A stretch of DNA of 64,000 nt from Undaria pinnatifida (Eukaryota > Sar > Phaeophyceae > Laminariales > Alariaceae), in contig JABAKD010000021.1 in assembly GCA_012845835.1 (NCBI GenBank), forward strand, positions 1,563,185 through 1,627,184, written 5' to 3'. Each line of letters opens with the position of its first letter. Positions within the stretch are counted from its first letter, which is position 1. The notes under the pieces were generated by a model. That model ran no database searches and was not told the origin of the DNA. It was given only the letters and a program-made list of their open reading frames with translations. Positions 1-10,727 of the stretch are shown here, in pieces. Position numbers and translations under genes: made by a program.

Positions 1-101
1 ATAAATCAAGCAACGCCAAAATGAAACCGACGTCCCCCGTTTCCCTGTTTATCATGGCCATTCAGTACATTGAAACCCTTTTTTTCGGTTGCAAAACACA
101 G

Positions 102-170
102 GGTACGAAGAAAGAAGACACGAGACGTACTAATGGGAGCGACAGCCAAGGACGGACAGCGAAAGGAGCG
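102..170 (+). CDS. Possible internal exon, Lys/Arg-rich, gene unknown
   Basis: A 69-base open segment lies between a good acceptor (T-rich tract, then ACACAG at 96-101) and a perfect donor (GCG then GTGAGT at 171). It reads in phase 0 at both ends as 23 residues including TKKEDTRRTNGSDSQGR, a charged linker without recognisable fold. Its phase does not fit directly onto the ATG of gene 1 at 7561, so it may belong to a gene whose other exons lie left of the window. The evidence is only splice signals and an open frame, so a chance exon is possible. Confidence 0.33.
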
Positions 171-525
171 GTGAGTGGCTGCATTATCCTCCGACCCGCA
201 CCTTAAGAGTTACGCTTGCTCTCAGCCAAGTTCTGCGCTTGACGTACGTACAATGTTTCCATGCGGTAGTTTTATTCCCAACGGTCTACTGTCATCTCCG
301 GGGCAGTCTCTGCTTTGCTCTCTATTCTGCCCCGTACAACGCTGCCCTCCACGCCGCTGCACTGCACTGCTGTGCACTGCTGTGCCCGGCTTCCCTGTAC
401 TGGTCCTTCTGTGCTATATTGTGCTATCTCGACCAGCTCTGGGTGCTACACACAATCTGTGCTTGTCCGTGGTGCAGAAGTTTGGTGTTTGATGCAGATT
501 CCCGCGTTTCGTTGTTTGACTTCGG
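171..525. other. No gene seen; CTG/CTGC-rich stretch
   Basis: Several short overlapping frames are open here only because of the CTG-rich repeats around 340-400. No splice-bounded segment or conserved-looking peptide was found. Confidence 0.4.
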
Positions 526-764
526 TCGGTACCCACCCCGATTTAAGAGCACGCCGTGACACGCCGAAGCTTACGGCATCGCGCTCCCGACATGGGGTCA
601 AAACACTTAGAGTTAGAACAGCATACGTTTAGAAGTTGCAAATGGGTTGACTACACATTGCTCTCACCTGTGGTGGAAATTATATACCGCTGTAGGGTTT
701 AGCACAGAGGGGCATGCTGGTTTGACCGCTCAATGCTCTTGTCCTTGGCGCTTTTAAATCGGCG
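526..764. mobile_element. MITE, family with ends GGGTACCCCGATTTAAG
   Basis: The left end (GGTACCCACCCCGATTTAAG near 529) and right end (TTTTAAATCGG near 752) are inverted. The interior motif ACTACACATTGCTCT is shared with the copy at 28264-28461, and the ends with 12627-12800. This is the most diverged of the three copies and directly abuts the element at 765-1248. Confidence 0.6.
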
Positions 765-1248
765 TACAGTAGCGGCTACGGTTTAAGAGAAAATGTTTTA
801 GAGAAAGTACGGGTTTAAGAGAGATGAACTGGCTGGCACGACCAAAATCGATTTAAGAGATAACTGGTCTTATGTCTAGGATTTTCTCTTAAATCGAGCT
901 GCTGGAAATCACACCACACAGCCATCACACTCATCACACACACACCTGTAGCGGGCAGTCGCTGCACAGCTGTCCCCGACCCCACGCCAGGCCCACCGAA
1001 GTTCACAAATCACCAATGCAGAGGCGTCTGCGGGCAGTACCTCCATGGCACTTGTGGTGTGGTGGACCCGCTCGGGACCAGCGAGATGCACCGCATTTGG
1101 CACACCTGTGCGACCTCCTGCGAGAGTGATATACGATTTAAGAGAGTATTCTCTTATACCGTAGCCAACACAGTATAACAGAAAGCCGGATTGAAGAGAG
1201 GGAAACTGCGCTGGCACGGACCTCTCTTAAACCGTAGCCGCTACTGTA
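765..1248. mobile_element. 484-bp non-autonomous DNA element with 25-bp perfect terminal inverted repeats
   Basis: The left end begins TACAGTAGCGGCTACGGTTT and the right end (1224-1248) is its exact reverse complement over 25 bases. The inverted ends continue with TTTAAGAGA-type repeats, and the interior holds further inverted TTTAAGAGA/TCTCTTAAA words at 825-895 and 1135-1160. No transposase frame is present, so it is a MITE-type element. Its TACAG start resembles the neighbouring family at 526-764, which suggests related transposases. Confidence 0.75.
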
Positions 1249-1799
1249 CCCACTACCAGTACCTTGTAGCCGAATTTCTTGGCCCATACCGGAACCCTTT
1301 TTAGTTTAGAGCAGCAGGCGTGGTTCCTCTCACTACCAGTACGAGTGCGGTACCGTGCCAGAGATGGCAGCACGACACAGTACCCGCACTCAAGCGGGAC
1401 CCCTAATTGTCTCGGGATGGTGCGGTATGGCGCCCTGTAGCAGGACGAGGCAATGACAAACGAGTTCGGCCTGGCAACTAAGAGTATAGTACCACAATTA
1501 CCACATGTACTACAAGGGCTCCGCTCCGCGGGCGGCTGACGCCGCCCCCTACGCTCGCGCAAGGCAAGGAAGAATGCAACTAAAAACATGTACTAACTGT
1601 AAAGGGCTAACTGTAAAGGGGGCAGAAAGAAGAGGCCCGTGATTTGGTGCGAACAGCGGTTTGATACTGCCAAGAGCTGGTTATGCAGAGCAAATTGCCC
1701 TGCTGTACCCAGCTGTGCTGTGTGCTTTTGTTACCGGTGTTACGTTCTGATCGGCAGTACGGGGGTAATTTCCGGAGGGGAAAAAACAGGGGGCCGTGA

Positions 1800-2549
1800 G
1801 GCCATTTCTTATGCAGTCGGATTTGTCAGTCGAAAACGGCAAATCGGGCTTTCTTACGCAATCGAAAAAGGGCTTTTTCGACTCATTTTTTTTTGACTGA
1901 AAGTTCCGACTGGCGGATCCAGTCGAAAAACTCAGTCGAAAAAGTTTTACACGTGTTTTTTGAACCGATCGCATCGCCCATCCCACCACCGAACACACAC
2001 CCACACACCCACACACCCACACACCCACACGGCCACACACCCATACCAGGTACCACACTGCAGTATCACACAAGGCGCTGACGCTGGCTTGGCTATCCCT
2101 GCTGTTGCTTCTCGCAGCAAGTCAGCGTGGCGCATTCCTAGTTCCGCTCGCCAGCAGCGTGTATCACACGACGGCAGCAGCGCGCGGTCTCGATCCCACG
2201 CTGCCGACAACGGCTGCGCCTGCTGTAGCTTTGGCGGCTTTCGGCTGAGTGCAACTCCACGAACGTAGCTTTGGCGGCTTTCGGCTAAGCCCAAAGCCAC
2301 CAACTCGCTAGGACGAAGGTTCGTCGAGCCGTTGCTCGCGGAGACAGCGCGAAGCACAGAGCTGCCAACCGATTTCGCCTGCTATACAGCAGTACTCCCT
2401 CACGCCAACCGCCTCTAGGAAGAGCACAAAAACTATAAAATCACCTCGACTGACGATAAGAAGAAGGACCAGAAGAATTCAGTCGAAAAAAAGTCCAGTC
2501 GAAGAGGGCCGTTTTCGACTGACGGACTCCGACTGCATAAGAAATGGCC
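1800..2549 (+). mobile_element. Tourist/PIF-Harbinger-like MITE, copy 1 (750 bp)
   Basis: The ends are GGCCATTTCTTATGCAGTCG and its near-exact inverse, flanked by a TGA direct repeat (1797-1799 and 2550-2552), a 3-bp target duplication as in PIF/Harbinger elements. The interior has many CAGTCGAAAA words, an ACACCC microsatellite (1985-2045) and a direct duplication of CTTTGGCGGCTTTCGGCT (near 2232 and 2270). The 136-codon frame inside it on the minus strand is repeated in the other copy and I regard it as non-coding. Confidence 0.8.
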
Positions 2550-2796
2550 TGAAAGATCAAATACATGTAGAAAAAGAAAAAAGAAGAGTAGTACACAACA
2601 ACACGTATTATATCCGGTACTGCTCTATGTTCGGAAGAAAGCACACAGCGCATCACGACACAGCACCGCAGCGAAGGGCACGGCACCGCACCGCACGGCT
2701 CCGCACGGCGCTACGCTGCGCTGCTGGGCTATATATAGCCGGACTGATCTGAGGTGGGCGTGCATGGTGATCCAACAGCGTAGTACCTGATGGTAT

Positions 2797-4530
2797 GCAC
2801 AAACCTGGTGTAGTATTAATAGTACCGGTATGTACTAAAAGCCTCAAGGTCTTCAAGTTGGTTCGAATCCTGGTGTCATCGAGGAAAAAACATAACGTCA
2901 TGAAAAAATAATAGATAGATATCAATGTGACTTTGTGGTCTTCTAGTAGATAAGACTGTCCGCTTATAAGCCTGGTTTTCGTTCGTTGAATCCAGGGGTC
3001 ATATGAAAAAAGAATGATCCTCATAAAGAAATTGATATATATTTGTAAAAAATAGTATTGGTAGATACACCACTGCTGCTGTGACATATTGTGGTCTAAG
3101 GCCATTTCTTATGCGGTCGGATTCCGCCAGTCGAAAACGGCCCTTTTCGACTGGACTTTTTTTTCGACTGGATTTTTCTGGCCCTTCTTATCGTCAGTCG
3201 TGTTGATGTTATAGTTTTCGTGCTCTTCCTAGAGGCGGTTGGCGTGAGGGAGTACTGCTGTATAGCAGGCGAAATCGGTTGGCAGCTCTGTGCTTCGCGC
3301 TGTCTCCGCGAGCAACGGCTCGACGAACCTTCGTCCTAGCGAGTTGGTGGCTTTGGGCTTAGCCGAAAGCCGCCAAAGCTACGTTCGTGGAGTTGCACTC
3401 AGCCGAAAGCCGCCAAAGCTACAGCAGGCGCAGCCGTTGTTGGCAGCGTGGGATCGAGACCGCGCGCTGCTGCCGTCGTGTGATACACGCTGCTGGCGAG
3501 CGGAACTAGGAATGCGCCACGCTGACTTGCTGCGAGAAGCAACAGCAGGGATAGCCAAGCCAGCGTCAGCGCCTTGTGTGATACTGCAGTGTGGTACCTG
3601 GTATGGGTGTGTGGCCGTGTGGGTGCGTGGGTGTGTGGGTGTGTGGGTGTGTGTTCGGTGGTGGGATGGGCGATGCGATCGGTTCAAAAAACACGTGTAA
3701 AACCTTTTCGACTGAGTTTTTCGACTGGATCCGCCAGTCGGAACTTTCAGTCAAAAAAAGTTGAGTCAAAAAAGCCCTTTTTCGACTGCGTAAGAAAGCC
3801 CGATTTGGGCTTCAGTCGAAAAAGGCCGTTTTCGACTGACAAATCCGACTGCATAAAAAATGGCCCAAGTACATCCGCTTATAATCCTGGTGGCCTTCAC
3901 TGGTTCGAATCCGGGTGTCATCGAGAAAAAAAGTGATCCTCATGAACAATCGATATTTAGTTGTAGAAAAAAAATACCTGGTAGATATTTATGTGTAGAA
4001 AAAAATAGATATTAACAGCAATATGACTTTGTGGTCTAATAGATAGACTGTCCCCTTATAAGCCTGGTTCTCGTTGGTTGAATCCAGGTGTCATCGGGGG
4101 AAAAAAAATATCCTCTTGAAAAAATCGATATAGTAGACTATATATTGTGCATAAAAATTGAAAAACGTCAGCTGTGAGTACGACCGATTGAATGGTTGAA
4201 ACTCAACTTTGCAAGCTGCGTGGTACATCTATGTTTCGCTAATATACAGTAGTAGTTGCACATAAAAAATAGTACTGGTAGATACCACTGCTGCTGTGAC
4301 ATTGTGGTCTAGTAGATAGACTGTCCGTTTGTAATCCTGGCCTTCGCTGGTTCGAATCCGTGTGTTATCAGAAAAAATATCATGAAAAATCGATACTACT
4401 AGTGGTATTTTTTTATCAATTATATTTGTAAAAATAAAATAGAAATCAATGTGACGTTGGGGTCTAGTAGATAGACTGTCCGCTTATTAACTTGGTCTTC
4501 GGTGGTTCGAATCTGGGTGTCATCGGAGAA
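2797..4530 (+). repeat. Tandem/clustered tRNA-like (SINE-type) units
   Basis: Six related units occur near 2820-2882, 2928-3003, 3082-3099 continued at 3866-3923, 4018-4100, 4295-4372 and 4447-4526. Each full unit has a D-arm-like stretch (GTCT, AGTAGAT, AGAC: a 4-bp stem) and a polymerase III B-box-like GGTTCGAATCC, followed by GTGTCATCG, with A/T-rich spacers. Acceptor and anticodon stems are degenerate, so functional tRNA genes are unlikely. They are best read as tRNA-derived repeats amplified in tandem with spacers of about 60-150 bp. Confidence 0.6.
3100..3865 (-). mobile_element. Tourist-like MITE, copy 2, inverted relative to copy 1
   Basis: This 766-bp copy carries the same GGCCATTTCTTATGC-type ends as 1800-2549 and is nearly identical to it in the opposite orientation. 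The flanking bases are TAA (3097-3099) and CAA (3866-3868), a possible 3-bp target duplication with one change. It lies inside a tRNA-like unit whose two halves are at 3082-3099 and 3866-3923. Confidence 0.8.
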
Positions 4531-4759
4531 AAAGTGATCCCCATAAAAAGTCGATGTATATTTGTGACAAAAGTAGATCAGGTGGAGCAAGAATTCAAAG
4601 AAAAGCTGGACTGTTCCGCAAGCAATAAGCTGGACCGTCCGACCTCGGAGATGGCAGGGAAGCACCAACCGAGCGCTTTCAGCACAAAGATATTCGTAAG
4701 TAAGTCTATGATAACGCGGGACTCGCAGCTCGCGACTGCTGTTCTTGGTGCAGTCCCCC

Positions 4760-5110
4760 CATAAGGCGGTCTGAATAAGGGCTAGTAAGGCGGTATCCCG
4801 ATATAAGACGGTCAAACTCGCTTGGAACGACTGAGGAATTATTGTACTCATTACCGAAGATGTCAGGAAGCACTTTCAGCCCGTGACAGACGGCAATCTT
4901 CCAAGAATTTATATTGAATGGCGGCAAACGACTACTCGCAGGTTTTAGTCTTGGAACGAGTCGGTTTGACGCCCATGACCGCTGGACGTTTTCCCGTGAC
5001 TGACCGTCTCCCGACATCTTTGCTCATAACATGGATTGAATAAGGTAGCCTTCCCCAATGAGGCGGTCACATTGCGCTTTGACATCTCCGCCTCTGGACC
5101 CCTACCATTG
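4760..5110. repeat. Dispersed repeat with CCCCAATAAGGCGGTC-type words
   Basis: Words such as ATAAGGCGGT (4762), CCCAATGAGGCGGTC (5054) and GACCGTCTCCCGACAT recur at 26880-27005 and 46680-46840. No open frame of interest; a degraded transposon fragment is the simplest reading. Confidence 0.45.
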
Positions 5111-5316
5111 GGTTGTTTGCAAGAGCAGCACAGAGCGGTATCGATATTTCGCTAAACCGAACCACCGTTCGCCCGGAGGGCGTCAGGGCTGACCAGAGCT
5201 AACGGGAGCTATTCAGGTCATAGCTGGTACGCCTCATAGCCTTCAACCCCGTGTACTTGATCTGGTGCGATTTGTTGGTCAAAGCCGGTGAAGGCACCTC
5301 TATTCAGTGGTGGCCT

Positions 5317-5880
5317 TTGCGATGTTGTCACCCCACAAATCGTACCAGATAAAGTACCCGATGTTTGTGGTGGTCCGCACATTTTTTTTTTAATTTTTCC
5401 AAAACGCACGGCGAAACCGCCCTCGGGTCGGAGCCTTAAGCCTGGGATAGGGTTGGGGTCAGGGTTAGGGGTAAGGTTAGGATTAGGGTTAGGATGGGTA
5501 GACGCCCCTCTCGCGATTTTTGACAGAAAAAGAGAAAAAAAAATCATCACAGAAAACCAAGGCGCCTTTGCCGGCTTTGACCCACAAATCGTACCAAATG
5601 AAGTAAATATATTTCACTTTATAGAGGTTTTTCAGGCTGTTTTTTTGTGTTTTGGCGGTTTTTTTCAAACCGCTAGAGGGCGTCGACCCATCCTAACCCT
5701 AATATGAATCCTAACCCCAACCCCAACGCTGACCCAGGCTTTAATGCCCCGACCCGAGCGCGGCTTCGCGCCGCGAGTTTCGGAAAATCTGAGAAAAAAT
5801 GTACGGGACCACCACAAACATCGAAATGTATTTTTCACTTTATCTGGTATGATTTGTGGAGTGAGAACATCGCAAGGCTA
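5317..5880. repeat. Foldback element with telomere-like TTAGGG cores
   Basis: The left arm (5317-5495) and right arm (about 5693-5880) are inverted copies of each other: CCACAAATCGTACCAGATAA at 5333 pairs with a near-complement at 5845-5864, and both arms reach the centre through runs related to GGGTTAGGG (5455-5493) and its complement (5693-5730). A third partial copy of the outer part lies at 5550-5640. Divergence between arms is visible. Confidence 0.6.
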
Positions 5881-5899
5881 CGGCTGTGTCCCCATGTCC

Positions 5900-7190
5900 C
5901 ATGCACCCATCCGACGATTGCTGACTAAATGCTCGCAACATAAACTGACTCGTTGTGGTGTCACACACGAACTACGAGTACTTTGCGCCTCGCGGTGAGA
6001 AGGATCCGAGGCATAGGGCATTCAGGGCACACCTGGAACCTTGGTGGCAGTCAGGCCTCATGTCCAATGATATCTTCTCCCTTGACGTGGGCGTATTGTG
6101 TCGCTGCGAAGGTCCTGTGTTTTCGCGCAATGCTTGCAGTTTAACGCCGGCCGGGCACCGCGGCCATCGCCGCGTCAATTACGGCATATGCTAGGCGTAC
6201 ACACCAGTACGCACGAAGAGCGGCATGCGGGTTCTGCCGTCGCTGTACATGTTGACCCGCGATCAAGATCTAAGAGCTGGTACTGCTGCAGCAACATTCG
6301 TCTAGCATGTGCCGAGGCTAGTGGTTCATCCCGCCACACATTGCTTGCAGCATAACTCGTACGGCTCTTTACTGTTGTGTAACGCGCACCCGGCAACTCG
6401 TAGCCACGAATGATTAGCCTGGACCCAAGTACGACATGGTCGCCGAAAGCGGCATGTCAGCAAAGCAGCAGTTCGCGAGGCTCGCTGTCGCTGTAGTGAC
6501 TGAAACCTGTGAAGCGGGCAGCTATAGGCCGCAATGCAGATATCTGGTATGTACATACCAGTACATATCGACGTGATCCATATGCATGATCACATCACAC
6601 GAAGTAGCTTTACAGCCTGTGATGGGGCGTGTCTACGCGTTTACTATCGAGGTATTAATGGTAAACAATGCTCATTGGACAGAGCTTGCGTAGTGCCATT
6701 ATTTATTTTCAGGTACCAGATGTGATATAAGGCAAAGCATCCGCCGTCGACGCGTCGTCAATCGACCCGTAACTGCTGTAGTTTAGTTGTCGGACCACCC
6801 GCAAGTACAACGCCATCGCGGCTTGGTCGTGGGTAGGGTTACGCTGCATACGTACCGGTGCAGCAGCGGCACGCTGTTGTGCTTTGCATCTTCGCACTAC
6901 AGCGGTAGCAGTACCAAAAGTTCGGGCAGAAGACCGTGGCGAAGGTAGTGATTGTTACGTGCGACATCGGCCTAACTAAGCAGTGCGTGGGTACGGACTC
7001 AAGAAGTTTTACCCAATTCGATGGACAATCGACGCGCATAGTAGTATGAGCAGTAGTAGTATTGAAAATTTGCGCGATAAATATGAAGGAACGCATCGGG
7101 AGGGGACAAGGGACGGCACCTATCACCACGGCTCTTCCAGAAGGTCGCGGAAGGTAAAATGTCCTACGGGATGAGCTGGAGACTAAAAGT
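5900..7190. other. No convincing gene; one weak candidate frame at 7045-7154
   Basis: Only short frames are open. One stretch beginning ATG at 7045 reads MSSSSIENLRDKYEGTHREG and onward for 36 codons to a weak donor-like AAG/GTAAAA at 7154. It has no acceptor or partner exon that I could match in phase. The rest shows no repeats I recognise from elsewhere in the window. Confidence 0.25.
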
Positions 7191-7199
7191 TATTATTAC

Positions 7200-7243
7200 A
7201 ACAACAGCAACAACAACAACAACAACAACAACAGCAACAACAA
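7200..7243 (+). repeat. (CAA)n microsatellite
   Basis: About 14 CAA units with three CAG interruptions lie 320 bp upstream of the gene 1 start codon. A donor-like TTG/GTGAGA follows immediately, so it could be part of an untranslated exon. Confidence 0.7.
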
Positions 7244-7560
7244 TTGGTGAGATCGTTCTTTTATGTTATTTGGCAAACGCCGTTTACCGTACCCCTGTTA
7301 TACCACGTACCGTCAGCTCCGCTACAGCTGCTGCTACTGCTGCCGCTGTTGCGTCTATTACGCTTGCCCCATGTCTTCTCCCGCCTTTCTCATGCTGCTT
7401 TCAATACAGTTTTAGGTTACAAGGCCGACCAATGATAGTATGCCGTCAACTCCGCTTTTGCTGCTTCTGCTGACGTTGATGCCGTCGTTAGAACCTGCCT
7501 CCTCCGGCCCCTAACACACATGCTGCTGTTTACTCATTAACAGGCGCATAACTCGTCAGA

Positions 7561-7764
7561 ATGTTCGCACGAACGCGGCCGGGCGGGACTGCCGTCAAGA
7601 CCGTCACGACCGCTAAGACCGGGCACGTGGGTGGGGGTGGCGGCGGGGGCCGTACAGGGGGTGGGGGAGGGGCGGGCCACGAATCGGAGCGAGCTGGTTC
7701 TGCAAATGTTTTGCGGATGGATTTGGACGATTTCTTCGGCGTGGTCCCGTTTGCTGGCCCCTCG
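7561..7764 (+). CDS. Gene 1 exon 1: N-terminus of a low-complexity protein
   Basis: This is the proposed first coding exon of a seven-exon gene ending at 26110; the joined frame is 2046 bases, 681 residues, with every junction in phase. ATG at 7561 is chosen because the same frame has a stop (TAA) 15 bases upstream. The exon ends TCG before a consensus GTGAGT (phase 0). It encodes a basic N-terminus, two Gly runs (near residues 25-38), then an acidic/hydrophobic patch VLRMDLDDFFGVVPFAG. The Gly tract has no predicted structure; the final patch looks like a short binding motif. I recognise no family. A possible upstream acceptor (TAACAG at 7537-7542) would make this a second exon with part of the leader. 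Confidence 0.6.
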
Positions 7765-7769
7765 GTGAG

Positions 7770-9231
7770 TCTACGAAGTGTTGTAATGTTTGCCCTACGA
7801 CAGACTGTGGGTTTATGCCTTTGTAAGTATTTCGGGTCCAGGTAAAGCAATGAAGGAAAGGATCCGTGTCGGGGTGGAATTTCAAGGCAGAGAGCAAAAC
7901 GTTCCTGTGGTAGCTTCTTTTATGCACTCTGGTTTGCGCGGCTCGATGAACCTACAGTCTGTCCAAGCCACGACACCCCGATCCGGCCCATTACCAACCT
8001 ATTCGTAAAATATTTGCGAGCACAGCATCCAAGCCGGCCGAGTCAACCTAGATCATGTACAAGCTACAGCGTCCAGGCACGGTCATCTCATAGCGTTAGT
8101 GTTCAGGTTAGGTTTGGAGTTCTGCTCGGGTGGTTGGCGTCAGGCGGCACGGCCAAAATCCCGGTAAATACTCTCTATCGAGCTTCAAACAGGGCTTCAG
8201 TGTGGTCTTACCCACCGTTCTTTTTTTGGTGGTCGGTCCTCGGCCCGTACAGGTGGTAACTCCTAGCTCGGATACTCCACCTTCACGATGAGGTATTTAC
8301 CCCAGCGTTCGGGGTGGGTCCGAACAGCCGATGATGTTGGATGTGAACGACGATTGCTGCCGTAGGTAGGGGCATCACTTTTTTGCCAAAACTGTTTTAT
8401 GAATGACGAGGCTCCGAAGATCCTTCACCGATTCAGAAAATTGTCCGAAAGGTATTCTTGTATGGCGAGACGCGTGGTACGATAGAGGTGAACCAACCAT
8501 GGTATTTTTTTTGTGGTTCCTCAATTTGGGAGCTCAAGGCCTCTCCTCTCCCGAAAAACCGATTTGGAAACATATTGGAACTTCTACCGTATGAAAAATC
8601 CATTCTATTCATCGAGTTTGCACTGTTCGGGTCGGGTCGGGTCGGGTCAGGAGGCTTTGAAATATCACGGGCCGGACCGGGTCACTCTGTTCCGTGAAAC
8701 GCCCTCATTAATCCATCGTAAAGGCATCGTGTAAATTGTGTAGATTTGATGATAAATTAATCTTTGTGACTACTGGGACAGCAGCGCCAGGACAACGACC
8801 AGCAGCAGCACACCAGTTAAGTACCGAAAAGGTTGGATCGGGGTTGAGGTTGGATTGACAATAGTTTCAGCTGTCCACCAGCGTGAGATTCTAGCGAGAC
8901 CTACAACGTAGTATCTTTTTATGTGTTCACACGCTTGGGGTGCAGCAGATTCTAAGAATTTTCTGGGCTCCGAACATGAGCTGAGGGATTTTTTCCGCCC
9001 GAGACATGGCGTCGAAGACGTTCGTTCACGCAACCCGACCAACACTTGTATGCGCTAGTCGTAAGACAATGGTACTCCTAAAATTATCATACTGACCGAT
9101 AGTTCCTCCCTTGAGATGCTCAACCGGCGAGGTATACCTTTGTTTGGCTGTGAAAGTGCAACCCGTACCGTAGGATGAATCACTGCAGCAATGATTGTAC
9201 TGCTGTGGTTGATGTGGATTTTGTTCTCACG
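7770..9231. other. Gene 1 intron 1, left part: no exon seen
   Basis: The stretch contains a GGGTCGGGTC fragment (8628-8700, related to the element at 14768-14982) and a 170-base repeat at 8890-9062 shared with 56890-57060. No splice-bounded coding segment was found. Confidence 0.4.
8890..9062. repeat. Dispersed repeat shared with 56.9 kb and 61.3 kb
   Basis: CAGCAGATTCTAAGAA and CGTTCGTTCACGCAACCCGA at 8943-9040 recur with small changes at 56905-57020; the second half recurs at 61300-61330. In the 61-kb copy it is split by a MITE. Confidence 0.55.
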
Positions 9232-9320
9232 TTAACCCCTTTAGAGCCCCCAAATCCCTCCCTATAATAACTTCAAGTGAATTTGTCCCCAAAACGGGTT
9301 TCCAGTTGTAAAGGGGTTAA
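9232..9320. mobile_element. 89-bp MITE, ends TTAACCCCTTTA
   Basis: The ends TTAACCCCTTTAGAG and its inverse (GTAAAGGGGTTAA) enclose ACTTCAAGTGAATTTGTCCCC. The same sequence forms the tandem array at 20046-20776 and single or paired copies at 24693-24777 and 34840-34995. Confidence 0.7.
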
Positions 9321-10118
9321 GCTCATCTCCCCGAGGTGAGCGCTAGTGACTACACGGCATTCGCGTACCCGGTACAGCAGTACACGGCGGTTACAAGGTC
9401 GGAAGAGACAGAGTTTCGTTCCCAGTGCCCCCCGACTTGCCACGCTGCTGTATGACAGGTGTGTCATCAATCCCTAATTGGCTCGGTGCATAGCCACACG
9501 GCATGTCCTAATCTAGGCCCCATTACTCTCCCGTGATGGCGCGGCACTTGGTAGGACGAGCTCTTGATACGATTTTTTGACAGTACTAAACTGGCACCGA
9601 GCGTTGTAGGTACCGTACCGGCGCAGAACCACGACGGTACCGGCCCCCCCCCTCCCCCTCCGCCCGCCCCCTAGGTTCCGCTTCTGGTCTGTTTTGGTGG
9701 TACCCCGGGGTATTGCGATGCTCGGGAAGACGAGACCGGCTCTAGTCTGGTCTGCCCTTACCCCGTGGTGGTGGTTGCATTTTTTTTTTCTTTAACGTTT
9801 GTAAGGAAGAATATTACTGAGCGCCCCGCATGCTTGAGGCGTCTCCGTCAGGAGTAGGAGCGGTGCTCCGTCTCGAAGGCGATGCGTGGTCAATAGTCAA
9901 TGGCTAAGGCAAGCAACGCGTGAGTTCGTCCTGCCTCGCCCCCCATCGCTCGGCTTGCGTGGTCAATGATCTAATGCCTGTGGCAAGCAATTAATGATTA
10001 CGCTGCACACCCCCCTCTCCCCTCCGCTGTTGACGGGGTCTTGTTCTTCTTCCCCGCCCCTGCAGTTCTGATCTGGTCTGTGCTTTCTCGTGTCTTCTCG
10101 TCTTGTTCTTGATTTATG

Positions 10119-10727
10119 CAGCAGACGCTAGGTAGCCTGATGTCAATCGACGAGCCGCTGAGTGATGCTGCTGTTGAGGCGAATGAGCTGTGGCTTAGAA
10201 CGGACCATCAGGATCATTTTTTCAAGGAAACGGATAGAATCGGCGTGGTTGTCGCGGAGTATATTGATCGACAGCGGGAGGAGGTGGGCGGTCGCGGATT
10301 GCGCAGCTCTTCTGGTTCCTCCTCGCGTCGCAAAAGCAACCGCAGCAACACAGCCACCACAATCGGCAGCAGCAACAGCAGCGGTATCGCCACAGCCAAC
10401 GTGAACGACAATAACAGCAGCAGCGGCAACAACCACGGCACCAGCAGCAGCAGCAGCGACACCACCTTTAACGCAACCTGTCATACCAACAGCAGCAGCA
10501 ATAGCAGCAGCAATACCCAAAAACGACGTAGCAATGCCTCCGGGGGTCTCGATAAGGAAAACGAACGGAGTTTGCACCATCAAGAGAGGCGGGATGGAGG
10601 GGGGCAGCGGGCCAACCAAGGACAGGATAGTGCTATTCGAAATGGCGGCGCTACTGGGCGGGGAGAAGGGGAAGAAGAGACTAGAGCGAGACCAATGAAG
10701 CGACGACGGGAGAACGGGGGCGTTCTG
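10119..10727 (+). CDS. Gene 1 exon 2: acidic segment, Ser/Asn-rich tract, basic nuclear-type tail
   Basis: A strong pyrimidine tract (10080-10112) leads to a tandem NAGNAG acceptor (ATGCAGCAG); use of the second site (exon from 10122) would drop one Gln. The exon ends CTG before GTGAGT, phase 0 at both ends, 203 codons. It starts with an ordered-looking acidic part including DAAVEANELWLRTDHQDHFF and DRIGVVVAEYIDRQREE, then about 90 residues of Ser/Asn/Thr/Gly encoded by an imperfect AGC/CAG/AAC microsatellite, then a charged part with KRRREN that could be a nuclear localisation signal. The 210-codon frame on the opposite strand is a shadow of the microsatellite. Function not recognised. Confidence 0.72.

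Noticed and set aside
1947-3700. Pair of nearly identical 136-codon frames (1947-2357 on -, 3290-3700 on +) as a duplicated gene
   Set aside because: They lie inside the two inverted Tourist-like elements, span the ACACCC microsatellite, and their identity follows from recent element duplication rather than protein constraint.
2797-4530. Functional tRNA genes
   Set aside because: The D-arm-like and B-box parts are good, but anticodon and acceptor stems do not pair and copies vary; tRNA-derived repeats fit better.
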